DNA of 64,000 bases from Chryseobacterium tagetis. Its GTDB lineage: Bacteria > Bacteroidota > Bacteroidia > Flavobacteriales > Weeksellaceae. Under the pieces are notes generated by a model. The model was given only the letters and a program-made list of their open reading frames with translations. It was not told the origin of the DNA and ran no database searches. The stretch lies in NCBI RefSeq assembly GCF_016735585.2, contig NZ_JAERSE020000002.1:434001-498000 (forward strand), read 5' to 3'. Position numbers and translations under genes: made by a program. This document shows positions 8,050 through 16,435 of this stretch, piece after piece; position 1 is the first letter of the stretch; every line of letters starts with the position of its first letter.

Positions 8050-8052
8050 AAT

Positions 8053-8084
8053 AAAAAAGGAGCTTGATGTAAGCTCCTTTTTTA
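8053..8084. terminator. Bidirectional terminator
   Basis: Perfect stem AAGGAGCTT/AAGCTCCTT with a 5-nt loop, flanked by A runs (left) and T runs (right). It serves the ligase gene ending at 8049 and, on the other strand, ribH ending at 8094. Confidence 0.88.
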
Positions 8085-8093
8085 TTTTATTTT

Positions 8094-8615
8094 TTATTCA
8101 GAATGTCCAAATCCGATATTTCCTTTTTTACCGGATAAATTCTTCTTAAAATCGATCATTCTTAAAGCAGTTACTGCTGCTTCCACTCCTTTATTTCCAA
8201 GATCTCCTCCACTTCTTGCAATAGACTGTTCTTTGGTATCATCTGTCAGTACACAAAAAATAGTAGGGGTATCGGTAAGGATATTGCAATCTTTGATTCC
8301 TTGAGCTACTGCAGAACATACGAAGTCAAAATGAGGTGTTTCTCCACGAATCACGCATCCAATCGAAATGATTGCATCATATTTTCGCTCCTTGCAAAGC
8401 TGCATGCTTGCATAGTTCAATTCAAATGCACCCGGAACTGAGAAAAGAGTAATATTTTCTTTTTTTACGCCTTCTTTTTCAAGAATTTCCAGTGCTGCAT
8501 CACGAAGATTGTAGGTTACAAAGTCATTCCACTCAGAAAAAACAATGCCGATTGAAAATTCATCGGCATTAGTTATATGAAGTGGCTTGTAATCGGAAAG
8601 ATTAACTGTTGCCAT
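8094..8615 (-). CDS. ribH: 6,7-dimethyl-8-ribityllumazine synthase
   Basis: Penultimate enzyme of riboflavin synthesis; it condenses 5-amino-6-ribitylamino-uracil with 3,4-dihydroxy-2-butanone 4-phosphate. The 173 residues are normal for RibH. Signature blocks are SEWNDFVTYNL (substrate-binding Trp/Asn), VPGAFELNYA, GCVIRGETPHFDFVC with the catalytic His, and PTIFCVLTDDTKEQSIARSGG. It begins 4 bp after the stop of the YfgM-like gene and is thus the second gene of that unit, driven by the promoter at 9349-9378. No FMN riboswitch was seen upstream. Other rib genes are not nearby. Confidence 0.97.
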   Translation of the reverse strand: MATVNLSDYKPLHITNADEFSIGIVFSEWNDFVTYNLRDAALEILEKEGVKKENITLFSVPGAFELNYASMQLCKERKYDAIISIGCVIRGETPHFDFVCSAVAQGIKDCNILTDTPTIFCVLTDDTKEQSIARSGGDLGNKGVEAAVTALRMIDFKKNLSGKKGNIGFGHSE

Positions 8616-8619
8616 ATTT

Positions 8620-9327
8620 TTAATAATATTTAGTCATTTCAATATAAGAATCAGACATTCCGTTGTCGTAGTCCTGATATTTTTCGTCAATTGTAGCAAA
8701 ATACTTTTTAGCTTCAGCATTTTTCTTAAGGCCTAATGCCACGATCCCTGCTTTTCTTGTGAAGTAATAGCTTGTATAAGCATCATCAGAAGCAGAAGTA
8801 GCTTTATCTAACAATGTAAGAGCTTCATCATTCTTGTTAAGACCTGATTTTGCATCTGCCATTGCTCCGTACTTCATTGCCATCAATGTTTTATTGTCTG
8901 AAGAAAATTTATCTAAAAGATCGTATGCTTCCTGAAACTTCCCTTCTTTGAATTTCAACAATCCCGCATTGTAAGCAGAAAGTTTTCCAACTTTAGTACC
9001 GGAATAGTTTTCATAAGTTCCTAAAAACCCAGGATTAGCAGCAGATTTACCACCAAGAGCTTCTTTATCTTTTCCTTCAGCAGCATATTTCTGTGCAGCA
9101 AGGTAACTTTTTACAGCTTCTACGTTTTTTGGAGCCTCTACAAATTGCTTATAGCCAAAAAAACCTAAAACACCCAAAATCAAAACTCCGAAAACGATTC
9201 CTATCTGTTTTGAGTATTTTTCAAGAAATCTTTCAGTGTTTAAAGCCTCTCTGTCAAGATCTTTAAAAAACTCTACTGTTTCTTTACCTTCTTGCTCATT
9301 GTGAGCATTGTTTCCCAATTTTGCCAT
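8620..9327 (-). CDS. YfgM-like TPR membrane protein
   Basis: A 235-residue protein with a cytosolic N-terminal segment of about 40 residues, a single membrane helix at about 42-60 (IGIVFGVLILGVLGFFGYK), and a C-terminal domain of degenerate tetratricopeptide repeats rich in Ala, Lys and Gly (SAYNAGLLKFKEGKFQEAYDLL, DEALTLLDKATSA). This matches the topology of YfgM, a SecYEG-associated periplasmic TPR protein in proteobacteria; the same role here is an inference. It is the first gene of a two-gene unit with ribH. A well-formed promoter lies 22 bp upstream. Confidence 0.85.
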   Translation of the reverse strand: MAKLGNNAHNEQEGKETVEFFKDLDREALNTERFLEKYSKQIGIVFGVLILGVLGFFGYKQFVEAPKNVEAVKSYLAAQKYAAEGKDKEALGGKSAANPGFLGTYENYSGTKVGKLSAYNAGLLKFKEGKFQEAYDLLDKFSSDNKTLMAMKYGAMADAKSGLNKNDEALTLLDKATSASDDAYTSYYFTRKAGIVALGLKKNAEAKKYFATIDEKYQDYDNGMSDSYIEMTKYY

Positions 9328-9348
9328 AAATTTTTAAAAATTGAACTG

Positions 9349-9378
9349 CAAATTTAATTGTTTCTTAGTGATTTACAA
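9349..9378 (-). promoter_or_regulatory. Promoter of the YfgM-like/ribH unit
   Basis: On the minus strand TTG (9378-9376), 19-bp spacer, TAAATTTG (9356-9349). Both elements and the spacing fit the Bacteroidota consensus. The start codon at 9327 is 22 bp downstream. Confidence 0.7.
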
Positions 9379-9455
9379 AATACTTTATGCGTATTATTAA
9401 TAAAAGTGAATAAATAGTGTGTGAATGCAGTAAATTGTTAATTGCCATTCATAAA

Positions 9456-9488
9456 AAAAGCTTCATAAATCGCGTTTATGAAGCTTTT
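9456..9488 (-). terminator. Terminator after apt
   Basis: Perfect 14-bp stem (9456-9469 with 9475-9488), 5-nt loop, and an A run on the plus strand (T run on the minus strand) beyond it. It lies 20 bp past the apt stop. Confidence 0.85.
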
Positions 9489-9507
9489 AAATATTTCTTG
9501 AGAATTC

Positions 9508-10044
9508 TTAATATTCTAAAATATGATAGATTTCCGCATTGAACTTTTTCAGTTTTTCGTCACCATTTAATCCTTTCAACCCAATCAGGAAGCTAAATTG
9601 CGAAACCGTTGCGCCTTGTTTTTCCACTAATTTTGCCGCCGCTTCTGTAGTTCCTCCTGTCGCCAGAAGATCATCGTGAATCAAAACTCTTTGTCCGGGC
9701 TTTATCTGCCCTTCACGGGTTTCAATAATCGCACTTCCGTATTCGAGGTCATATTTTTCTGAAATAATCGGTGGCGGAAGTTTTCCTGCTTTTCTGATGA
9801 GGATAAACGGAACTTCTAACGCTACTGCAATTGCAATCCCGAATAAATAACCGCGGCTTTCTATTCCGCAAACGGCATCTATTTTTCCTTTGCTGAAAGC
9901 TACCAAATCCTCTATTACTTCTTCGTACAGTTTAGGATTCAGAAATATAGGAGAAATATCCTTGAACTGAATTCCGGGAATCGGAAAATCAGGGATATTT
10001 TCTATCGTACTTTCAAGTCTGTTGATAAGGTCTTGTGAAGCCAT
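9508..10044 (-). CDS. apt: Adenine phosphoribosyltransferase
   Basis: Purine salvage enzyme that converts adenine and PRPP to AMP and pyrophosphate; cytosolic dimer. The 178 residues are typical. The N-terminal IENIPDFPIPGIQFKDISP block and the PRPP-binding loop RVLIHDDLLATGGTTEAA (residues about 119-136) are diagnostic, as is the RKAGKLPPPIISEKYDLEYG hood segment. The start codon at 10044 directly abuts the stop of the upstream lipoprotein gene, so the two are probably cotranscribed. A strong terminator follows. The PRPP synthetase gene prs is in this window at 32039. Confidence 0.97.
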   Translation of the reverse strand: MASQDLINRLESTIENIPDFPIPGIQFKDISPIFLNPKLYEEVIEDLVAFSKGKIDAVCGIESRGYLFGIAIAVALEVPFILIRKAGKLPPPIISEKYDLEYGSAIIETREGQIKPGQRVLIHDDLLATGGTTEAAAKLVEKQGATVSQFSFLIGLKGLNGDEKLKKFNAEIYHILEY

Positions 10045-11247
10045 TTATGGATTTATTTTGTAGCTTGAAATTTTCCAGTCGCCATTTACATTTTTAAGTC
10101 CGAAAGTTACTTTCAAAGAAGTTGTTTTTCCGCTTTTGTCTGTAACGTCGTATGTTGCATTTACACTTGCCCCATTTGTGTTGGCACCAGTAGTCGTGAT
10201 ATTTTTAACACTAACATTTTTCACCGCTCCAAATCCTGAATTAGGGTTTGAGAATGATTCATAGCTTCCCCAACTTGGATTGCTAGATGCGTTATAAGCT
10301 GCTTTAAGGTTTTGTGAGCTTACATTATTCAAGAAGCTGTTTACTGTAGTTCTTGGATCTGCTGTGGGTTGTTTTGGTGTTGCCGGTGTAGGAGTTGGTG
10401 TTGTAGCAGCCGGATCTGTAGGAGTCGTTGTTGTAGCTCCCGGATTATTTGGATCTACTACAGCAGGATCCTGATTTACCGCAGTAGAATCTACTTTAGG
10501 TGGTGCAGGAACTTTTAATGCCGAAGGATTCACATCTAATCCGATCTTAGACATTTTAAATGTTTTAGCAGTCGTTTTTACGGAAACCGTAATATCAATT
10601 TTATTATCGATCACTTTAGCTGCAGGAATTGATGAAAATTTTAAATTAAACCCTTTGAAATTATTATCCTGCATCAGGTTTTTTGCAGTGGCAAGCTTTT
10701 CTCCATTGCTGAAAACTTCAAGAGTAGCCTCTAAACCTGCACCTGTAAAAGCCACAGGATTTCCTGCATTGTCTACCAACCTCGGAACAATCTGAAGTGC
10801 AACTGGCGCTCCCGTTCCATCGTCACCTGTAGGTCTTGTAATAATGCTTAATGAGCTTGCTTTTACATCATTTGGATCGCTTTCTTTGGCTTTATCATCC
10901 CCGAAAATATTCATTTCACCTAAGGATGGCGGTGATGTACTTGCCCACTCTATCCCGTTTTTCTGAGCCACTTCATCTGCCATAGTCAGGATTTCAGGAA
11001 CTTTTTTACCGTTAATCAATTGTCCTAAAGCTTTAAGCTCGTTAATATCTCCATCTGCATCTACACCAAACGTTTTTAAAATATATAATGCTTCATTAAA
11101 TTTAATCTGCTTGATCGTAGGCAGACTTGAAGTCATATCATTAATACTTGACTGTAATGTTTTTGTATTCGTTGCATCTACATGATCTTTTTTACATGCT
11201 GTGAACAGCAATAAACTGAGAATTAGCAGAAAAGAAAACTTTTTCAT
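10045..11247 (-). CDS. Large lipoprotein with NTF2-like C-terminal domain
   Basis: A 400-residue predicted lipoprotein; the signal MKKFSFLLILSLLLFTACKK has a lipobox with the acylated Cys at residue 18. Three parts are visible: a helical N-terminal region to about residue 120, a beta-rich middle region (about 130-245), and a Pro/Thr/Ala-rich linker (about 250-295) leading to a C-terminal domain of about 100 residues. That domain (TVNSFLNNVSSQNLKAAYNAS, then strands ending NGDWKISSYKINP) looks like an NTF2/lumazine-binding-like fold. No function is known to me. It is upstream of apt with no gap. TAAATTTG on the minus strand at 11272-11265 is a candidate -7 element. Confidence 0.8.
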   Translation of the reverse strand: MKKFSFLLILSLLLFTACKKDHVDATNTKTLQSSINDMTSSLPTIKQIKFNEALYILKTFGVDADGDINELKALGQLINGKKVPEILTMADEVAQKNGIEWASTSPPSLGEMNIFGDDKAKESDPNDVKASSLSIITRPTGDDGTGAPVALQIVPRLVDNAGNPVAFTGAGLEATLEVFSNGEKLATAKNLMQDNNFKGFNLKFSSIPAAKVIDNKIDITVSVKTTAKTFKMSKIGLDVNPSALKVPAPPKVDSTAVNQDPAVVDPNNPGATTTTPTDPAATTPTPTPATPKQPTADPRTTVNSFLNNVSSQNLKAAYNASSNPSWGSYESFSNPNSGFGAVKNVSVKNITTTGANTNGASVNATYDVTDKSGKTTSLKVTFGLKNVNGDWKISSYKINP

Positions 11248-11297
11248 TTTTTTCGGGTTTGCTGCAAATTTAGTAAAACCATTTATTAATGGAGGTT

Positions 11298-12314
11298 TTA
11301 TTTTTTATTTTCTTGTTCTTTTAGGTCGTCTTTAAAGAAAGAACTGAAAATGGTCTGCATATTAGGGAAAGATGTTTCCTGCCAGAATTTTGAGGTATAA
11401 TTGCTATTTTTTGTATTAAATTTTACTTTATCAATATCGTTGTCGTTTCCGAAATCCAATTCTGTAGGGTAGAAATTACCATAGATAACCACAGCGTTAT
11501 ATTCGGGTTCGCTTTTATGTTTAATTTTTAAAAATTCAATTTCGTTATATTCTAAAAGGTCTCTTAAGGTTTTTTGAGAGTTTTGTTCGTAAGCAACATT
11601 CAAAATACTTTTGAAATCAAAAAACCGGTATCCAAACAGTGCAAATTCTTTCTTTTGAAGAGCTTCTCCGGTGATTTCAATTTCATCCTTCTTGTCTCCT
11701 TTTAACTCTTTAAAGACTGTGTTTTTAATTTTCTTATATTCATCAACATTTCCGACATCTTTAATTTTCGGAACCTCTAGAAACATATCATAATCCCATG
11801 ATGACGTTTTCTTTCTGTCCATTTCGGCATTTACCAATCTGAAAACCCTGTATTGTTCTATTCGGGTGCTTTTTAATTTCTTTGTTTTGTTGTCGAAAAT
11901 ATACGTTACTACACCATCTGCATAGCAATTCAATTTATTATTAAGGGTAACATAGGTATTAAAATTCCCTTTTACAAATGCATATTTTGTAGGCTTATTA
12001 CTTTTAATCACTACCGTTTCAATATCTTTTACACGATCATTTACTTTAATGATTTCGTGGTCAAAATCTGCGTACGATAAGGTTGCGACAGAAAGGTTAT
12101 CATAAACCAGTTGGAATTTCTCCTGTTCAGGTTTTATGGATTGCTTATCTATTTTACCATCAATATCCGAGTACGCAACAATACTTCCATCTTTTCCAAA
12201 AACCGAAACTTTGGGTAAAGGTTTATTAGTTTTTTCAGAAATAAAAGTAATCGTTTGTGCATTTACACCATTGATGAATAGCAGGAGTAAGAATAATAAG
12301 ATATTTTTTTTCAT
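11298..12314 (-). CDS. Secreted protein with carboxypeptidase-like regulatory domain
   Basis: A 338-residue exported protein with a signal peptide ending near residue 19 (VNAQ). Residues about 20-90 resemble the CarboxypepD_reg-like beta-sandwich that Bacteroidota use in outer-membrane and surface proteins (ISEKTNKPLPKVSVFGKDGSIVAYSDIDGKI). The rest is a charged, Lys/Asp-rich domain of unknown type with no TonB-dependent plug or barrel. It is flanked by a terminator on its upstream side (12422-12454) and followed by the lipoprotein gene 50 bp away. Surface or periplasmic location is inferred; function unknown. Confidence 0.75.
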   Translation of the reverse strand: MKKNILLFLLLLFINGVNAQTITFISEKTNKPLPKVSVFGKDGSIVAYSDIDGKIDKQSIKPEQEKFQLVYDNLSVATLSYADFDHEIIKVNDRVKDIETVVIKSNKPTKYAFVKGNFNTYVTLNNKLNCYADGVVTYIFDNKTKKLKSTRIEQYRVFRLVNAEMDRKKTSSWDYDMFLEVPKIKDVGNVDEYKKIKNTVFKELKGDKKDEIEITGEALQKKEFALFGYRFFDFKSILNVAYEQNSQKTLRDLLEYNEIEFLKIKHKSEPEYNAVVIYGNFYPTELDFGNDNDIDKVKFNTKNSNYTSKFWQETSFPNMQTIFSSFFKDDLKEQENKK

Positions 12315-12421
12315 GATCGTTTTAGTTTTACCAATATGTAATTAAAATCAGAGTTCTAATGATAAGACAACTTAATTTGAAAAAGGTTGCATACGATTTC
12401 AATTTTTCCCGTTTCTACACA

Positions 12422-12454
12422 AAAAAAGACTGATCATTATAATCAGTCTTTTTT
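12422..12454 (-). terminator. Terminator of the act operon
   Basis: Stem GACTGAT/ATCAGTC (12428-12434 with 12442-12448), extended by A-T pairs, 7-nt loop, with a run of A on the plus strand giving a U-tract on the minus strand. It lies 26 bp past the actF stop and closes the alternative complex III operon. Confidence 0.85.
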
Positions 12455-12479
12455 GTTTTTATCTTGTTACAAGTTTTCC

Positions 12480-13811
12480 TTAGAAAGGATACTCATAAAT
12501 TTCAGATTCGTGTAAGAATGGGTTTCCTGTAGGAATTAATTTTAGTTTAGATAATGCAGAAAGCACTGTAAACATAAATAATCCAACGATGAATAACACA
12601 GCTCCTAATATTAGAACGAATACTTCCGGAGTGTTCCAGAATGGTCCTACCGTTCCAGGCATTACCATATTGAAGTAATCTAAAAGGTGTCCTAAGATAA
12701 CCACTACAGCCATTGTTGTAACCACTTTGTAGTTTCTCTTGATGCTGCTACTTACTAATACTAATAATGGCAACAAGAAGTTTACAATCAGCATTGGCAA
12801 GAATGTTGTTCCGTAGTGCTGGAATCTTCCAAAGAAGTAATTCACCTCTTCCGGAACGTTCGCATACCAATACAACATGAACTGAGCGAACCATGTATAC
12901 GTCCAAAGCATACTTGTAGCGAAAAGGAATACTCCTAAATCGTGCAAGTGATTGTCATTGAACTGAGGTAAGAAACCATTTTTCTTTAAGTAAACACTTA
13001 AAAGGATGATTACCGCAATACCACTTGAAAGGCAGCTAACCATTGAATACCAGATATACATTGTAGAGTACCAGTGAGGGTCAATAGACATCAACCAGTC
13101 CCAAGCCCAAGCTGCAGAAGCAAATCCGAAGAATGCAATATATCCTACTGCCCATCTGTAAAGAAACTGATATTCTACTTTAGATTTAGTTTCATCTACT
13201 TTCTTAGACTGAGCTTTCAGTTTCCAAGCGAAGAAAGAAGCACCTAATACATAGATGAACGTTCTGATTGCATAGAAAGGAATGTTCAAGAATCTTTTCT
13301 TTTCGAATAAGATCACATCGAAATGAGCAGAATTAGGATCTGTCAAATCCGGATCCATCCAGTGGAAAAGGTGTCCTTGGTGGAAGATATTTAATAGCAT
13401 TAAGATGATCAAAATAGCTCCTCCGTATGGAATATAAGAAGCAATAGCTTCCATTACTCTTGTAATAATAATTGGCCAACCTGCATGTGCAGCGTGCTGA
13501 ATACAGTAAAAAAACAATACAGCACAACTAACTCCAAAGAAAAATACAGCTACAAAGTGCAGAGATGCTAAAGGTTGATTATGTATTTGTAATGTTGCAT
13601 GCTCCAAGTGAGCCGCGTGATCCTGAGGACCTATCATTTCACTTGAGTGTGTAGGAGCATTATGACCAGAAGCATGTACCGCTTCCATCATTTGCTCGAT
13701 TTTTTCAGTAGAAATTCCCTTGTTTAAAAAGAAACCAATACCAAATAGCACTAAACCTACAACAAGAAGTATTATAGAAGTTGATTTTAATTTTGGTGAA
13801 AAACTATACAT
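12480..13811 (-). CDS. actF: ActF, alternative complex III membrane subunit
   Basis: Polytopic inner-membrane subunit of alternative complex III (quinol:electron-acceptor oxidoreductase), related to ActC/NrfD; 443 residues with about ten predicted helices. The first helix (STSIILLVVGLVLFGIGFFL) is followed by a His-rich periplasmic loop (residues about 42-75, HASGHNAPTHSSEM...). Later conserved parts include GFASAAWAWDWLMSIDPHWYSTMY, a segment shared by ActF proteins. It is the last gene of the operon, 8 bp after actE, and a terminator follows at once. Confidence 0.95.
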   Translation of the reverse strand: MYSFSPKLKSTSIILLVVGLVLFGIGFFLNKGISTEKIEQMMEAVHASGHNAPTHSSEMIGPQDHAAHLEHATLQIHNQPLASLHFVAVFFFGVSCAVLFFYCIQHAAHAGWPIIITRVMEAIASYIPYGGAILIILMLLNIFHQGHLFHWMDPDLTDPNSAHFDVILFEKKRFLNIPFYAIRTFIYVLGASFFAWKLKAQSKKVDETKSKVEYQFLYRWAVGYIAFFGFASAAWAWDWLMSIDPHWYSTMYIWYSMVSCLSSGIAVIILLSVYLKKNGFLPQFNDNHLHDLGVFLFATSMLWTYTWFAQFMLYWYANVPEEVNYFFGRFQHYGTTFLPMLIVNFLLPLLVLVSSSIKRNYKVVTTMAVVVILGHLLDYFNMVMPGTVGPFWNTPEVFVLILGAVLFIVGLFMFTVLSALSKLKLIPTGNPFLHESEIYEYPF

Positions 13812-13819
13812 TTCTTTTC

Positions 13820-14503
13820 TTATTTTTTAGTTTCGGTAGTAGTTTCAGTTGTTGCCGTCGCGGTAGCTGCTGCAGGTGCTGCTGCTCCTTTTTTGAAAGC
13901 ATTCATCACATACATTGCTACTCTCCATCTATCTCCTGCATTCAATTGACCTGCATAAGATCCCATGTTATTTCTACCGTTTGTTAATACATAATGAACA
14001 GATCCTACAGTAACGTCTCTGTCTGCATAATTTGGTACACCAGAATATGCTCCACTCTGTACAATAGGTCCTTGTCCGTCACCACCTACACCGTGACAAG
14101 CAGCACAAGTTTTCTCAAATAACATTTTTCCTCTTTCGATATCTTTTTCTGCATTGGCAGGGTTCAAAGGAGAAACAGTTACCGTTTTTGCCGCAGTGTA
14201 ACCTGCATTGTACTCGTCTACTGTTTTTGGAAGTAAACTTTCTTCAAAAACTCCGTCTTTATTTTGAGGCACTGATCCTTCTACGGGAGAAAGACCTGTT
14301 GCTCCATTATTTTTAACAAATGCAGGAATTTCATTTTCATGATCCGAATAAGCATCCTGAGCTTTCATCAATGGATCGTAAGCTACCGGGAAATACATAT
14401 CCGGGAAATACACCAATGGTGTGTTTTCTTTCGGTCCGCAAGAGTTAAGTAAAACTGTTGTTAAACCTAAAACTGCTGCAATTCTTAATACGTTCTTTTT
14501 CAT
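13820..14503 (-). CDS. actE: ActE, monohaem cytochrome c subunit of ACIII
   Basis: Lipid-anchored monohaem cytochrome c of alternative complex III, 227 residues. The signal peptide ends in a lipobox (VLLNSC, Cys22), predicting attachment to the outer face of the inner membrane. The haem motif CAACH is at residues 133-137 inside FEKTCAACHGVGGDGQGP, and a downstream NNMGSYAGQL supplies the probable Met axial ligand. The C-terminal 20 residues are a low-complexity Ala/Thr tail. It begins 1 bp after the actD stop. Electrons are expected to leave the complex through this subunit. Confidence 0.95.
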   Translation of the reverse strand: MKKNVLRIAAVLGLTTVLLNSCGPKENTPLVYFPDMYFPVAYDPLMKAQDAYSDHENEIPAFVKNNGATGLSPVEGSVPQNKDGVFEESLLPKTVDEYNAGYTAAKTVTVSPLNPANAEKDIERGKMLFEKTCAACHGVGGDGQGPIVQSGAYSGVPNYADRDVTVGSVHYVLTNGRNNMGSYAGQLNAGDRWRVAMYVMNAFKKGAAAPAAATATATTETTTETKK

Positions 14504-14504
14504 T

Positions 14505-15026
14505 TTAAGCGTCTTTAACAGTTATTTCTTCAACTCCAGTTTCGATTAGCAACTGCTTTACAGATTCTACATCTTCAGTTACGAATTCCATCATGAATTT
14601 ATCATCCGTTGTTCTTGGATCCGGGTTTTGTGCAGGAGCTCCAGGATACATTTTGTTTCTTGCTAAGAAAGTTAATGACATCATGTGAGCAGCGCAGAAT
14701 ACCATAAGCTCAAACATTGGAACTACGAATGCCGGCATATTGTGAGCCCAGTCGAAAGCTGGTTTACCCCCAATATTTTGAGGCCAGTCGTGGTTCATCA
14801 CATACCAAGTTACAGTAGCACCAATAGTAACACCGTAAAGAGCATAGAAGAAAGCGGCATCAGAAATTCTAGTTTTCTTTAAACCTAAAGCTTTGTCTAG
14901 TCCGTGAACCGGAAATGGAGTATAAACTTCATTTATAGCGATTCCTTTATCGTTGAATGCTTTAACGCCGTTCATTAAATCGTCGTCGTCAGCATAAAGT
15001 CCGTATACAATTTTAGTGGTGCTCAT
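14505..15026 (-). CDS. actD: ActD, DUF3341 subunit of ACIII
   Basis: Small membrane subunit of alternative complex III (DUF3341 family), about 173 residues. The ATG at 15026 (MSTTKIVYGLYADDDDLM) is preferred over the one at 15053, which adds MKLIKQKKE and enlarges the overlap with actC from 14 to 41 bp; the conserved part starts at KIVYGLYAD. A soluble N-terminal domain is followed by two membrane helices (FFYALYGVTIGATVTWYVM and FVVPMFELMVFCAAHMMSL), then a cytosolic C-terminal domain. It lies between actC and actE in the usual order. Confidence 0.92.
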   Translation of the reverse strand: MSTTKIVYGLYADDDDLMNGVKAFNDKGIAINEVYTPFPVHGLDKALGLKKTRISDAAFFYALYGVTIGATVTWYVMNHDWPQNIGGKPAFDWAHNMPAFVVPMFELMVFCAAHMMSLTFLARNKMYPGAPAQNPDPRTTDDKFMMEFVTEDVESVKQLLIETGVEEITVKDA

Positions 15027-16410
15027 CTCCTTCTTTTGCTTTATAAGTTTCACCTGAGATTTTCAAAATCGATTTTAATTCAGCCTGTGCAATTACAGGG
15101 AATGTTCTTGCATATAATAAGAATAATACAGAGAAGAATCCGATAGTTCCTAAGTATACACCTACATCAATGATCGTTGGCTTAAACATCGTCCAAGATC
15201 CTGGTAAGTAGTCTCTAGAAAGGTTTATAACGATGATGTCAAAACGCTCGAACCACATACCGATGTTGATAATTAATGCAACGATGAAAGTCCAGATAAT
15301 GTTCGTTCTTAGTTTCTTGAACCAGAAAGAAGCAGGAACTACAAGGTTACAAATAATTAGTGACCAGAAAGCCCACCAATAAGGTCCAACAGCAGCACCC
15401 GGAGATAGATATGTAAAGTCTTCGAATCTAGATCCTGAGTACCATCCGATGAAATATTCAGTTGCATAAGCTACCGTTACCATACCACCAGTAAGAACGA
15501 TTACGATGTTCATAATTTCGATATGATACATTGTAATATATTCTTCTAAGTGACATACTTTTCTAGCAACTAACAATAGTGTTTGTACCATTGCAAATCC
15601 TGAGAAGATCGCCCCTGCAACGAAGTAAGGAGGATAGATCGTAGAGTGCCATCCTTTAATTACTGAAGTCGCGAAGTCAAAAGATACGGTAGTGTGTACT
15701 GAGAATACAAGCGGAGTTGCCAAACCTGCAAGAACCAAAGAAAGTTCTTCGAATCTTTGCCAGTGTTTTGCTTTACCACCCCAACCGAAAGCTAGGAATG
15801 TATAAATTTTCTTAGTCCAAGGTGTTTTAGCTCTATCTCTGATCATTGCAAAGTCAGGGATTAATCCCATGAACCAGAATACAGTTGATACCGAGAAATA
15901 CGTAGAGATCGCAAATACGTCCCAAAGTAGAGGTGAGTTGAAGTTCCCCCAAAGAGAACCGAACTGGTTTGGTAAAGGGAATACCCAATATCCTACCCAA
16001 ACTCTACCCATGTGAATTACCGGGAAGATTGCTGCCTGCACAACCGCGAAAATCGTCATCGCTTCCGCAGATCTGTTTACAGACATTCTCCATCTCTGTC
16101 TAAATAATAATAATACTGCGGAGATAAGTGTTCCGGCGTGACCGATACCTACCCACCATACGAAGTTGGTGATATCCCAACCCCAGTTAATAGTTCTGTT
16201 AAGCCCCCATGCTCCAATACCTGTCCCGATAGTATAAGCGATACATCCGAATCCATAGATGAATAGAACTAAGGCTGCATATAATGAAATCCACCATAAT
16301 TTACCTGCTCTTTCTTCGATAGGTCGTGCAATATCTTCTGTGATATCGTGATAAGTTTTGTGACCAATAATTAGAGGTTCCCTTATCGGAGCTTCGTAAT
16401 GTCCTGACAT
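15013..16410 (-). CDS. actC: ActC, NrfD/PsrC-like quinone-binding subunit of ACIII
   Basis: Integral-membrane subunit of alternative complex III, 465 residues with about ten helices, homologous to NrfD/PsrC and expected to hold the quinol-binding site next to the ActB iron-sulfur domain. Recognisable segments are NWGWDITNFVWWVGIGHAGTLISA, with conserved His and Gly, and IHMGRVWVGYWVFPLPNQFGSLWGNFNSPLLWD. It is preceded by actB at 25 bp and overlaps actD. ActC and ActF have the same fold and resemble each other. Confidence 0.96.
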   Translation of the reverse strand: MSGHYEAPIREPLIIGHKTYHDITEDIARPIEERAGKLWWISLYAALVLFIYGFGCIAYTIGTGIGAWGLNRTINWGWDITNFVWWVGIGHAGTLISAVLLLFRQRWRMSVNRSAEAMTIFAVVQAAIFPVIHMGRVWVGYWVFPLPNQFGSLWGNFNSPLLWDVFAISTYFSVSTVFWFMGLIPDFAMIRDRAKTPWTKKIYTFLAFGWGGKAKHWQRFEELSLVLAGLATPLVFSVHTTVSFDFATSVIKGWHSTIYPPYFVAGAIFSGFAMVQTLLLVARKVCHLEEYITMYHIEIMNIVIVLTGGMVTVAYATEYFIGWYSGSRFEDFTYLSPGAAVGPYWWAFWSLIICNLVVPASFWFKKLRTNIIWTFIVALIINIGMWFERFDIIVINLSRDYLPGSWTMFKPTIIDVGVYLGTIGFFSVLFLLYARTFPVIAQAELKSILKISGETYKAKEGDEHH

Positions 16411-16435
16411 TTTTTACCTATTTATTATTTAAACT

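Noticed and set aside
10366..10450. Short tandem-like Thr/Pro codon repeats in the lipoprotein gene, as a CRISPR or satellite
   Set aside because: They are imperfect coding repeats of a linker without spacer regularity.
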